Shown here piece after piece: positions 34,364-43,076 of a stretch of 64,000 bases of DNA. Positions within the stretch are counted from its first letter, which is position 1, and each line of letters opens with the position of its first letter. Where the stretch lies: positions 248,001-312,000 of the forward strand of contig NZ_JAANOP010000001.1 in the NCBI RefSeq assembly GCF_011250515.1. Direction: 5' to 3'. The DNA is from Aquirufa ecclesiirivi (GTDB lineage Bacteria > Bacteroidota > Bacteroidia > Cytophagales > Spirosomataceae). The position numbers and the translations under genes are program-made. Under the pieces are notes generated by a model. It was given only the letters and a program-made list of their open reading frames with translations, searched no databases and had not been told where the DNA came from.

Positions 34364-35803
34364 TCATTGAAGCCATTTCTCGCCATCTGAATTCAAATCT
34401 TCATGCAATAGATTCAATAATAATCCACGATCAGAACGCTCCAATTTCAATCCTACAAAATCCAATAGCTCGTTCAATGGCCCCTCCAATGGATCATTCC
34501 CCTCTACCCACACCTGCCAAAAATTAGTCAAACTAGCATCATAGACCTCTTCCACTATTTGATAGACATCCGCTAAGGCATAACCTTGCTGTTTCATTCC
34601 AAACCTTTCATTCATTAGAAGCATTACATCCCGTATCGATTTTCGGTGTTCAAATTTCTTCCGAATCAATAAATCCATCCCTAGAGCCACAATAGCCCCT
34701 TTATAATAAATGGAAACTCTTTTATCTGGAATAGCCTTTCCATAGCCATCCAACCATAAATCAATCGAACTATCAATCAACGATTGCTTGGACGCCCCAT
34801 CCCGTTCAAAATGCAATTTCAAATTGCCTAAAAGAGAAGCCAAATACTCGTCTGTTTGATATACCCCAGAAGCCACTAAAAACCAATCTCCTAAATAGGT
34901 AGTCACTCCCTCCACAAACCAAGCTGTTGGAAAATACACTTCTTCCGCATAATTATAGGGCCACAATTCCTTAGGGCGGATCGTCGCGATATTCCACACG
35001 TGAAACAATTCATGGGAAGCCAAACCAATCAAATCATCGTATAAATCTCGATCAGGAGGGCCCAAAACCATCATGGTTGAACTGCGATGTTCCACACCAT
35101 GATAAAAGGCCTCCTCTTTGATCCAATGTAGAAAACGATATTCCTTCACAGGAAAATGCCCCATCCATTGCAATTGATAGGCCGCAATTTGTCGATAGGA
35201 CTCCAACAACTTGCCTTGAAAAATATTGGCAGGACCAATCCCTTCTGCCCAAAAATGAACATGACCTTCTTTCCATTGATACTGGAATATTTTTCCACTC
35301 GCCATGAATGTAGCATCCACTAATTCGCGATAAGTAGGAGCAGACCAAAGCCCTTTTTTGCTCTCATTCAATGATGTTACGATCTTCCATGCTATCGGAA
35401 TATCTACCTTGACTTCACATGCACGCTCCTCTTGACCTTGAATAAAGAGTAAACATGTGATAAAATTCACATAAAGCATCTCCTGATTCGATACGCTTCC
35501 TCCAGCATCTGCTTGCTGGGCATAATAGGAATATCGCACTTCCACGCATTGATTTTTGCTTCCCTGAAATTCCCAAGCGGAGGTTCCCTTTTTGTTCAAC
35601 TTGATTTCCTCACCAGCTGAATCAAAAGCCCTCACTTGAGGGATATTCTTAGAAAAATGCTGAGCCTGATACCTCCCCGGTCGCCAAATAGGCAATTGCA
35701 TCTTGGTAACACCTGTCTTACTTAATTGAAATCGAAAAACAATGTTCAAAAAATGCTCCTCCGTTTCAGAAGGAGTCAATTGATAGAAATTTACTTGCTT
35801 CAT
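34364..35803 (-). CDS. M61-family metallopeptidase
   Basis: The 479-residue protein has an N-terminal beta domain and a thermolysin-like catalytic domain with the zinc motif HELFHVWN (about 266-273) and the downstream Glu in WFVEGVTTYLGDW. The M61 family includes glycyl aminopeptidase. Many members end with a PDZ domain; this one stops soon after the catalytic domain and no PDZ-like sequence follows the stop. There is no signal peptide, so it is probably cytoplasmic. Its ATG overlaps the recO stop by four bases (ATGA). Confidence 0.88.
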   Translation of the reverse strand: MKQVNFYQLTPSETEEHFLNIVFRFQLSKTGVTKMQLPIWRPGRYQAQHFSKNIPQVRAFDSAGEEIKLNKKGTSAWEFQGSKNQCVEVRYSYYAQQADAGGSVSNQEMLYVNFITCLLFIQGQEERACEVKVDIPIAWKIVTSLNESKKGLWSAPTYRELVDATFMASGKIFQYQWKEGHVHFWAEGIGPANIFQGKLLESYRQIAAYQLQWMGHFPVKEYRFLHWIKEEAFYHGVEHRSSTMMVLGPPDRDLYDDLIGLASHELFHVWNIATIRPKELWPYNYAEEVYFPTAWFVEGVTTYLGDWFLVASGVYQTDEYLASLLGNLKLHFERDGASKQSLIDSSIDLWLDGYGKAIPDKRVSIYYKGAIVALGMDLLIRKKFEHRKSIRDVMLLMNERFGMKQQGYALADVYQIVEEVYDASLTNFWQVWVEGNDPLEGPLNELLDFVGLKLERSDRGLLLNLLHEDLNSDGEKWLQ

Positions 35804-36489
35804 GATGCCATCACTTCTTGTAAAATCTGCCAGGAACGAATCTCACCGATGGACTCCATATGAATTTGATAATATTGCAACATAATCGCCACCAATTCCT
35901 TGCGCTGTAATTTAGTCATAGAAACCGTTTTCCCATAGCCAGCCCCAATTAATTCCCCTAAAATAGGAGATAGGCTAGCTATTTTTTCTGCTCCAATCCA
36001 CGGACTCATTTGACTAAAAAACTCAGCAGAACTACTAGATCCAAAACCTAAATAGGCACTCAATTCCCATAAAAATTGAATATGAAAATTCTCAACATGG
36101 GCTTCTGTCTTATCCAAGAATTGGAAGGATTCTTCCAAAAAATCAAATAAAGGAATATTTTCTTCTTCTTCTTTCAATACCTTTCCTAATACTTCGCTTA
36201 AGAATAGCGCGATGCTAGACTTAATGATATCAAAAGGGATTTGCTGATAAGGATAATAACATTTGGCCTCAGAGATTCGATGTAGACCTTTTCCTGGTTT
36301 ATGGTAAACTTCTAAGTCTAACAAAGTCAAAGGCTGAAAAAGGGCCATTTTATGTTTGGCCTTGGCCGATCGAACGCCATTTTCAATGTAGGAAGCGATG
36401 CCGAACTCTGCTGTATATATGGTAATCAAGAGGGAGGTCTCACGATACCGCATGTTGTTAATCACCAAACCCCTCGTTTTCCGCTGCAT
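35800..36489 (-). CDS. recO: DNA repair protein RecO
   Basis: RecO helps load RecA on gaps as part of RecFOR. The 229-residue protein begins with the OB-fold pattern TRGLVINNMRYRETSLLITIYTAE, with GVRSAKAKHK and PLTLLDLEVYHKPGKGL following, as in Bacteroidota RecO. It lies 3 bp after plsC and overlaps the M61 gene by 4 bp, in a four-gene minus-strand run that starts with the 1557-residue exported protein. Confidence 0.92.
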   Translation of the reverse strand: MQRKTRGLVINNMRYRETSLLITIYTAEFGIASYIENGVRSAKAKHKMALFQPLTLLDLEVYHKPGKGLHRISEAKCYYPYQQIPFDIIKSSIALFLSEVLGKVLKEEEENIPLFDFLEESFQFLDKTEAHVENFHIQFLWELSAYLGFGSSSSAEFFSQMSPWIGAEKIASLSPILGELIGAGYGKTVSMTKLQRKELVAIMLQYYQIHMESIGEIRSWQILQEVMAS

Positions 36490-36492
36490 CGA

Positions 36493-37284
36493 CTAATCAA
36501 TCTTATTTTCTTCCTCTAAAGTTAAGCCTACTTCAAAAGCTATTTTGTCTAAAATAGCCTCCACCGTATCGTCTTCTTGAAATTGTATAGGCTGACGAAA
36601 CTCTACTTCCAATTGAGTATTGTACATTTTCAATAACAATCCCTTTTTATCAAAAGCTCTCCTAAATCCATTAATTCGAACAGGAACTACAATAGGATTC
36701 GTACTTTTAATTAGATGAGCCGTTCCTTTTCTCAAGGGGGCAAAGGCCCTTGTAGTTCCCTGAGGAAAACTAATCACCCAGCCAAAACCCAAACCCTTTT
36801 TTATTTTTTCTACCGCTTCTAAATCCACTTCTCGCTTGACATTCTCTCCTTTAGCTCTCCATGACCGATTCACCAAAATGGCTCCTGCTTGTGCAAAAAC
36901 CTTCGGCAAAATCCCGTCATCCTTCATCGTTTCTGCAGCTGCCACATAAAATAAATTAGAACGGGGGGCCAACAAATAAATGGGATAATTAACCGAATTT
37001 CTAAAGCCCCATTTGACCGAGAAAAAAATATGGTACAAACAAATCACATCCATAAAATAGGTCTGGTGATTCGATAAAAATAATACACCTCGCTCGGGCA
37101 AATCATCCAAATGTTCAGTGCCCTTGATTTTGGTTTTATTGTACATGACCAAGCGACTGTAGGTCAAAAATCCCAGAACCACCATAATGATACGCTTAAA
37201 AACAATGGGATTGCCAAATGGGTCCCTTTCTCCAAGACCCAGCGTATCCATAAATTGAAATAAGCGCGTTAACTTTGATGCCAT
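36493..37284 (-). CDS. 1-acyl-glycerol-3-phosphate acyltransferase family (PlsC-like)
   Basis: The 263-residue protein has a membrane-associated N-terminus and the PlsC/LPLAT motifs SNHQTYFMD (His-Asp, with five intervening residues rather than the classical four) and FPQGTTRAF (the PEGT-type glycerol-phosphate site). It probably makes phosphatidic acid in phospholipid synthesis. I chose the ATG at 37284 (MASKLTRLF) because it begins just after the stop of the preceding gene; an in-frame ATG at 37353 would overlap that gene by 68 bases. Confidence 0.82.
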   Translation of the reverse strand: MASKLTRLFQFMDTLGLGERDPFGNPIVFKRIIMVVLGFLTYSRLVMYNKTKIKGTEHLDDLPERGVLFLSNHQTYFMDVICLYHIFFSVKWGFRNSVNYPIYLLAPRSNLFYVAAAETMKDDGILPKVFAQAGAILVNRSWRAKGENVKREVDLEAVEKIKKGLGFGWVISFPQGTTRAFAPLRKGTAHLIKSTNPIVVPVRINGFRRAFDKKGLLLKMYNTQLEVEFRQPIQFQEDDTVEAILDKIAFEVGLTLEEENKID

Positions 37285-37285
37285 A

Positions 37286-40200
37286 TTAAAATCCTCCAGA
37301 CTTCGTTTTCGGTTTTGTCGTAGGACCTGTTTTCGGTGTGGCTTTCGGTGCAACCTTTGACTTTGGCGCTTGTTTTTTGACTGGAGGTTCTTGCCTGTAC
37401 AAGGTTAAAAACTTCTTAACAAAAACCGCTTTTTCATCACTGGCTGCTTCTACCACTCGAACTTCTCCCTCTTTTTTATCTTTCTTTTCATTTTTAACCG
37501 CCTCTCTCACAGCCGCTAAAAATTGATTATCCGAGGAATAAACCCCTAATTCTCCGTTAAAATACGCAAAATAATACCAAAGATCTTCGGATAGTTCCCA
37601 ATAACCATAAAACTCTTCTTTACTCGGTTTCTTGATTACTTCCATGTAGCCTATCAGCGTGCTATTCACATCCACAGGTCCTACATTGACCAAAGGAATT
37701 CCGCCCAAAGAGTAAAATGCACTCAAATTAGGCGACCAAGCCCATTTCACCGCCGAAAAGTTGATGGACTTACTGAACTCCAAAGAAACCTTATCTAATG
37801 CCAAATGGTTTTGATCCATCTTCGATTTTATAGCCTCGGGTATCGCCTTACCCAATACTTGCTCGGCTCGTTTCAAATAATCATCCCGTAGTTCTGGCTC
37901 ATCTGCCGATACCGTACTTAAACCTTCTTCCAAATTATACTTCACAATACGATCCCCCATGATTTTTAAAATCGTAGGAGCAAAGGGAAATTGTAAACTA
38001 GTCCATGTTTCTACTCTTGGAATTAGAGTATCCGTCGACATCGAAATCTTACCAAAGGACGTTAGTAGCTTATTCCCTGTAAACAATTGAACAGCCCCTT
38101 CTGCTTCTAATCTTCGCTCTTTGACATACAGTTTCATATCACTTTGCTTGCCCTTCACTTGATAAAAATCTTTCTCTTCCATGACCTCTCCTTCGGCACT
38201 ATACAATACTGGATCTAGATCATCCGACTGTGGGCCCAAAAAGGTGGGGTATAGTTTATTGTCAGCATTGATGAATATCCCCGCCGTCACAGGTCTGCCT
38301 GCTTCATCACGTAAGCTTGGACTCAACTTTAAATTAGGAGATTCTCCACCCTGGTTTTCGAAGGGAATCCATGCCGCTTTAAAGTTAGATAGCCCTATGA
38401 CTGGTCGTATAAATCCTTTGAAATTCAAAAACTCCTGATTAGACTTAAAGAAAATTTCTCCTTTAAATTGTTGATGTGCTGACAATGCCAAAGGAACTTT
38501 TTCGCTCAAAACGGCCTCCGCTTGAATGTATTTTTCGGCTGCTTTTTTAGCAGTAGCAGCATCCTCAACAAAGCTGAAATTCCGCATTTTAATTTTGGTA
38601 CTATCCCCCGATGCACGAGGCAATAAATACGTGGCCTCGCCTTTCCATCCATCGGCATTCACTTCACTAACTTGTAGTTCGCTGACAATATGTCGCTTAT
38701 TGTCAGGATCTAATATGGCTCTGGCGCCTATAAATGGCTTAAACTGCCCGTCTTTCTGTATGGCCAATAATCCTTTAGCTGGAAAAACAATGGCTGGTCC
38801 AATACCCACCTGTTTAACACCCCCCAATTGTAATACCTGAGCTTTTAAATCATAATCGGCTGTACTGGCCCGAATGAGGCCCTTATCTGAATAGGCTATT
38901 TTCTTTTGTAAGGTCGTTGAATCTTGACTAAACATGGTGGAATCAGCAGACCACTGACTTAGTTCAAAGCCCGACTTCCCTGACAGCTTAAATCGCTGTG
39001 CCGCCAAATCCCAAGTAGCTTCTGAAATCGTACTTTGATAGCCAATGAACGGAAACAATAGCGTACTATTTTCATCCGATAATGCCTTGGATTTCTTTGC
39101 TCTCATAGACACTTTCTGTGATCCCATTATAGCTTCCACCGAAATGGATTGAGCATAAACGGAAGGCTTAAATAGATTCATCTGCCGCCCAATCTTCACA
39201 TCACTCAGGTCGCTTTGCCAAGCATTTGAACTAAAGAGAAAATTTTGAGAGCTAAATACGCCATCTCCATAAAATACTTGACCTTGACCAAACACTTTTT
39301 TCTGGTGAAACCCTAAATTTCCTGCCAATTGGATTTGGTTATTATACAAGCCAATTCTGTTTTTCTGAGGATAAATCCATAAGCTATCTACGGTAGGATA
39401 CCAATGCAAATGATGAGCGCCAAAACTAGCAGATGGGAACATGTTTTTTCCCTGGTACATACTTGTCAATTTCCCATCCAAACCTTTCGCCACCAAGGAA
39501 TCTGGATAAAAAGTAGTGGTTTTGGTGTTGGAACTTAAACCCCAAATGGCCAAATTTCCCGAAGCGTGTAAACCCTCTCGATCCATCATTAATGCCTCAT
39601 TTAACGTAAACTTGGCTTGGCTCTTATAAATATCTAAAGGGCTTTTAATGGAATACTTAAAACCAAATGATTGATCAGGCATTAATTCCAATTTTGTTTT
39701 AAGCACAGGCAATAATCCATCGGAAAAAAAGCTTCCATCAAATGTAATATCCTTCAACAATAAGCTGTCCAATTCGATTCGAGGGACCTTGAAATAGTAT
39801 TTTTTCCCATACAAGCCTTGCGCTCGCCAAGATTCATCAAAATAGGTCGTAACTCCCTTGGGTATAACTAATTTTGGATAAGCCGCCACTCCTAATCGAC
39901 CGGATTTATTGTTCGGAGGACTTAATTGTAACATCCCTGATTCATACTTAAAATGCCCTCCTAATTCTCTTGTACCCAATGAACCATCTTTCAACCTGGG
40001 CAAAAAGGTAATGGAATCAATCTTGGGGAAATTGACGGTAAATTCCGCGAAATTAAATTGAAAGTTCGGGCCTCTAAATCGATAATTCCCCACTTTAATT
40101 TCTCCCTGAAAATCAAAGTCCCGACCTTTCGTAAAGACAATTTGTTTATTTTGAGGAACAAAATTTGCCTTTAAAGAATCCGAAACGCGTATTTCATCAA

Positions 40201-41959
40201 TTCCCCGAACAATTAACCTTTGTCTGGATAATTCCAGACTAATATTGGCAGAATCTTTCTCTATCATATCCGCAAAAGAGGCCACATAAAATCGATCAAA
40301 ATCCTTTTTTTCAAATTGAACCAACGCATAATGACGCCCCATTTTAGTAAAAGAGATTTGATCCGTTTCATGCTGATACTGGATATAACCAGCATCTCGG
40401 TACATCATAAATCCTGACTTCAAAGCGGCATAATCCCGTTTATATTTGACAGCAATGTCCCTGAGGTAAACCTGAGGACTTTTTGTTTCTATGATTTGAT
40501 TATACAATATGCGCAAGGGATTGTAATTTAAAATCCCCTGTAAGGCCGTCAATCTGCTTTCTTCAAAATAATCAAAGGATTCTACCCAGGCAGGTACTTG
40601 GTTTTTGCCAGATAAACGGAAAAAGTCTACTTTTTTTGCCTGTGGATGTAGAATCGCTAAATCTGCAGATATTCGCACTTGATGGTAAGTATCTTCAAAT
40701 AATAGGCGCTCCATAGGACCTCCGTCTATTTTTCGAATATGCAACAACTCTTGAAGGGGGTACCAATTGGCTCGAATACTTGGATGTTGTAAAGTATCTT
40801 TAGTCCCCATATATGCCGCAAACTGTCCTTCAGGGATGTTTACATTTCCCTCGGCACTTAGCCACATTAATTTTGTTTTAATCTGGCCTACTACCTGTTT
40901 ATCTGAAAGGACTTGAAAATAGGCTGTTTGACTTGTAGAAGAAATCAAACCTCGCTTGTCTCCTAAAATCCATAATCGCCCATTGGCTCTCCACGACTTC
41001 TCTTGAATGGGAGATGCCATGACATCAATGGAGCGAAATTCAAAGGGGAATACAAGGGAGTTTGATTTTCGTTTCAAACTTAGTTTGCCTTTTCCAGCCA
41101 AATTCTTTTCAAATTGAAACCAATCTCCTTCTAAACCCACCAACTGGCCTTTTTTAGGTAAAATTTCAAACGATTTAATCTTCCATTTGGCATCCAGATA
41201 ACCGAGTAATTCTCCAGCAATCTCCACATCGGTTCCTTTTCCCATCTTATTCAGGACAGACCATTGGAAGGTTTTTGGAGAAAAAATTAGGCTATCTCTG
41301 CCTGTTTTATAATTGATTTCAGGAAATTTCCATAATAACACAGGACCGCCGGTTTTTGTCTCAACAAGCCAATTTTTATCTGAGGCATTAGGTGCTTCTA
41401 TGTCAGATGAACCAGGCGTATCCCAGCCATCATTATCAACGGATTTTTGTCCTAGGGAATCAGCCATTAAAACATCACTAGGCCATGTAACCAATAATCG
41501 ACCTTTTACCCGAATGGACATAGAAGCCAAGCCGGGTATCTGCTGATTATATTGCCAATTTTCAACGGTTTCTGCCAAAGTTAAAGCCGTCCGAAAGTCT
41601 TTCTTTTCCACTAATTTACCCCAAACCTGAATAAGGCTTTTTAATGCTTCCGCATCATCACTAAATTGTACTGTACATCGAATGAATAGATAAGCTAATT
41701 GAGGAGATTTAAAGCCCATGGAAGGCATGGTCTTGACCAGTTTTTCAAACTGATCTTGCTCTGCGGCATTCAGATTGGAATAAGGCCATTTTGCCATCCA
41801 CAAATCAGCTACAGCTGGGGCTTCCTTATTTCGACTAAGTAGCATCCAATTTTTAACTTCGGTAGAAAAGTCTCCTTTCGAATTGGAAAATTTTTGTGCC
41901 TGTGTGGATAAACTCATCCCCAAACAAACAAAAACGAAGAAAATTAGGGTTCGAAACAT
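37286..41959 (-). CDS. Giant exported protein of unknown function (1557 residues)
   Basis: A signal peptide (MFRTLIFFVFVCLGMSLSTQAQ) begins the protein. About 130 residues look helical, and the rest is a long series of beta-rich segments with recurring patterns such as FNFAEFTVNFPKIDSITFLP, with LQLSPPNNKSGRLG and IRVSDSLKANF. The last 40 residues are a Lys/Pro/Thr tail (KKQAPKSKVAPKATPK). I do not recognise a named domain. The long repetitive beta character recalls AsmA/TamB/OstA-type lipid-bridging proteins, but this is only an impression. It heads a run with plsC, recO and an M61 peptidase, and is divergent from kdsC; an envelope role is plausible. Confidence 0.75.
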   Translation of the reverse strand: MFRTLIFFVFVCLGMSLSTQAQKFSNSKGDFSTEVKNWMLLSRNKEAPAVADLWMAKWPYSNLNAAEQDQFEKLVKTMPSMGFKSPQLAYLFIRCTVQFSDDAEALKSLIQVWGKLVEKKDFRTALTLAETVENWQYNQQIPGLASMSIRVKGRLLVTWPSDVLMADSLGQKSVDNDGWDTPGSSDIEAPNASDKNWLVETKTGGPVLLWKFPEINYKTGRDSLIFSPKTFQWSVLNKMGKGTDVEIAGELLGYLDAKWKIKSFEILPKKGQLVGLEGDWFQFEKNLAGKGKLSLKRKSNSLVFPFEFRSIDVMASPIQEKSWRANGRLWILGDKRGLISSTSQTAYFQVLSDKQVVGQIKTKLMWLSAEGNVNIPEGQFAAYMGTKDTLQHPSIRANWYPLQELLHIRKIDGGPMERLLFEDTYHQVRISADLAILHPQAKKVDFFRLSGKNQVPAWVESFDYFEESRLTALQGILNYNPLRILYNQIIETKSPQVYLRDIAVKYKRDYAALKSGFMMYRDAGYIQYQHETDQISFTKMGRHYALVQFEKKDFDRFYVASFADMIEKDSANISLELSRQRLIVRGIDEIRVSDSLKANFVPQNKQIVFTKGRDFDFQGEIKVGNYRFRGPNFQFNFAEFTVNFPKIDSITFLPRLKDGSLGTRELGGHFKYESGMLQLSPPNNKSGRLGVAAYPKLVIPKGVTTYFDESWRAQGLYGKKYYFKVPRIELDSLLLKDITFDGSFFSDGLLPVLKTKLELMPDQSFGFKYSIKSPLDIYKSQAKFTLNEALMMDREGLHASGNLAIWGLSSNTKTTTFYPDSLVAKGLDGKLTSMYQGKNMFPSASFGAHHLHWYPTVDSLWIYPQKNRIGLYNNQIQLAGNLGFHQKKVFGQGQVFYGDGVFSSQNFLFSSNAWQSDLSDVKIGRQMNLFKPSVYAQSISVEAIMGSQKVSMRAKKSKALSDENSTLLFPFIGYQSTISEATWDLAAQRFKLSGKSGFELSQWSADSTMFSQDSTTLQKKIAYSDKGLIRASTADYDLKAQVLQLGGVKQVGIGPAIVFPAKGLLAIQKDGQFKPFIGARAILDPDNKRHIVSELQVSEVNADGWKGEATYLLPRASGDSTKIKMRNFSFVEDAATAKKAAEKYIQAEAVLSEKVPLALSAHQQFKGEIFFKSNQEFLNFKGFIRPVIGLSNFKAAWIPFENQGGESPNLKLSPSLRDEAGRPVTAGIFINADNKLYPTFLGPQSDDLDPVLYSAEGEVMEEKDFYQVKGKQSDMKLYVKERRLEAEGAVQLFTGNKLLTSFGKISMSTDTLIPRVETWTSLQFPFAPTILKIMGDRIVKYNLEEGLSTVSADEPELRDDYLKRAEQVLGKAIPEAIKSKMDQNHLALDKVSLEFSKSINFSAVKWAWSPNLSAFYSLGGIPLVNVGPVDVNSTLIGYMEVIKKPSKEEFYGYWELSEDLWYYFAYFNGELGVYSSDNQFLAAVREAVKNEKKDKKEGEVRVVEAASDEKAVFVKKFLTLYRQEPPVKKQAPKSKVAPKATPKTGPTTKPKTKSGGF

Positions 41960-42032
41960 ATTCAGCTAAACCATGGGATAAGCAAGTAAAAATAAGCAAA
42001 ATTTTAAGATATTTGCGGTAAATAAGCCCATT

Positions 42033-42545
42033 ATGCAAAACGTCCTTTCCCTGTTTAATCGTATAAAAGCCTTTGTTTTTGATGTGGATGGAGTCATGAC
42101 AGACGGCCAAGTACATGTACTCGAAACAGGCGAACACTTTAGAAGTTTTTACATTCGCGACGGATATGCCATTGATAAAGCTCGACATGCTGACTATCAA
42201 ATGTGTGTCATTACTGGAGGAAGCCATCCTGGAGTTCAAAAACGCCTTGAAAACCTAAAATTTCAACACATTTATAGCAGCTTAGGAAGCTCCAACAAAA
42301 CCGCAACTTTTGAAAAGTGGTTAGAAGAAGTTGGGCTTGCCGAAGATGAAGTTTTGTACATGGGTGATGATGTTCCTGATTTAGAAATACTATCTAGACC
42401 CCAAATTCTAAGTACTTGCCCTTTTGACGCAATCCCTGAAATTCATCAAGTTGTTAAATACATTTCTCCCTTTAAAGGTGGTCAAGGTGCTGTTAGAGAC
42501 GTCATTGAGAAGGTGATGAAACTACAAGGAAAATGGCCTAATTAA
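42033..42545 (+). CDS. kdsC: 3-deoxy-D-manno-octulosonate 8-phosphate phosphatase (KdsC-type HAD)
   Basis: KdsC removes phosphate from KDO-8-phosphate, giving KDO for the lipopolysaccharide inner core. The 170-residue protein has the type C0 HAD motifs FDVDGVMTDG (motif I), CVITGGSHPGVQKR (motif II) and YMGDDVPDLEIL (motif IV), and has no cap domain, as expected for this tetrameric enzyme. It is followed after 6 bp by the carbonic anhydrase family gene. KDO synthesis fits with the LptF/G permease at 10.4 kb. Confidence 0.9.
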   Translation: MQNVLSLFNRIKAFVFDVDGVMTDGQVHVLETGEHFRSFYIRDGYAIDKARHADYQMCVITGGSHPGVQKRLENLKFQHIYSSLGSSNKTATFEKWLEEVGLAEDEVLYMGDDVPDLEILSRPQILSTCPFDAIPEIHQVVKYISPFKGGQGAVRDVIEKVMKLQGKWPN

Positions 42546-42551
42546 TAAGCT

Positions 42552-43061
42552 ATGGCAACAATATTAGCAGTAGAAGGTCATTCACCCCAGTTCGGCGAAC
42601 ACGTTTGGTTAGCTCCCAACGCCACGGTTGTTGGAAATGTTTCCATTGGGAAACATGGGACTGTTTGGTTCAATGCCGTCATCCGTGGAGACGTCAATCG
42701 TATTCAAATTGGAGATTATAGCAATGTACAAGACGGGGCTGTGATTCATTGTACCTATCAAAAAACGGAGACAATTATCGGAAATTATGTATCTATTGCC
42801 CACAATGCCATTGTCCATGGCTGCACCATCGAAGACCGCGTTTTAGTAGGCATGGGAGCCATCATCATGGATGGAGCCTACGTGGAATCGGGAAGTATTA
42901 TTGCAGCAGGAGCCATCGTTACCCAAGGAATGCGTATTCCATCTGGGAGTATTTATGCCGGAAATCCTGCCAAATTTTTAAAACCTGTAAGTGAAGACGC
43001 TGCCGAAGTATTCATGCGAACTGCCATGAATTATGTCAAATATGCAAGTTGGTTTGAATAA
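42552..43061 (+). CDS. Gamma carbonic anhydrase family protein
   Basis: The 169-residue left-handed beta-helix protein has hexapeptide repeats from about residue 15 to 140. The three metal-binding histidine positions of the family appear in DGAVIHCTY, VSIAHNAIVHG. YrdA/PaaY-type homologues are often annotated this way, and carbonic anhydrase activity varies among them. It is the second gene after kdsC and convergent with the GH3-type gene. Confidence 0.88.
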   Translation: MATILAVEGHSPQFGEHVWLAPNATVVGNVSIGKHGTVWFNAVIRGDVNRIQIGDYSNVQDGAVIHCTYQKTETIIGNYVSIAHNAIVHGCTIEDRVLVGMGAIIMDGAYVESGSIIAAGAIVTQGMRIPSGSIYAGNPAKFLKPVSEDAAEVFMRTAMNYVKYASWFE

Positions 43062-43076
43062 CGATATTCCGATTAT

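Noticed and set aside
41853-42239. Minus-strand open frame over the start of kdsC
   Set aside because: It overlaps kdsC and the start of the giant gene in another frame and has no protein-like pattern.
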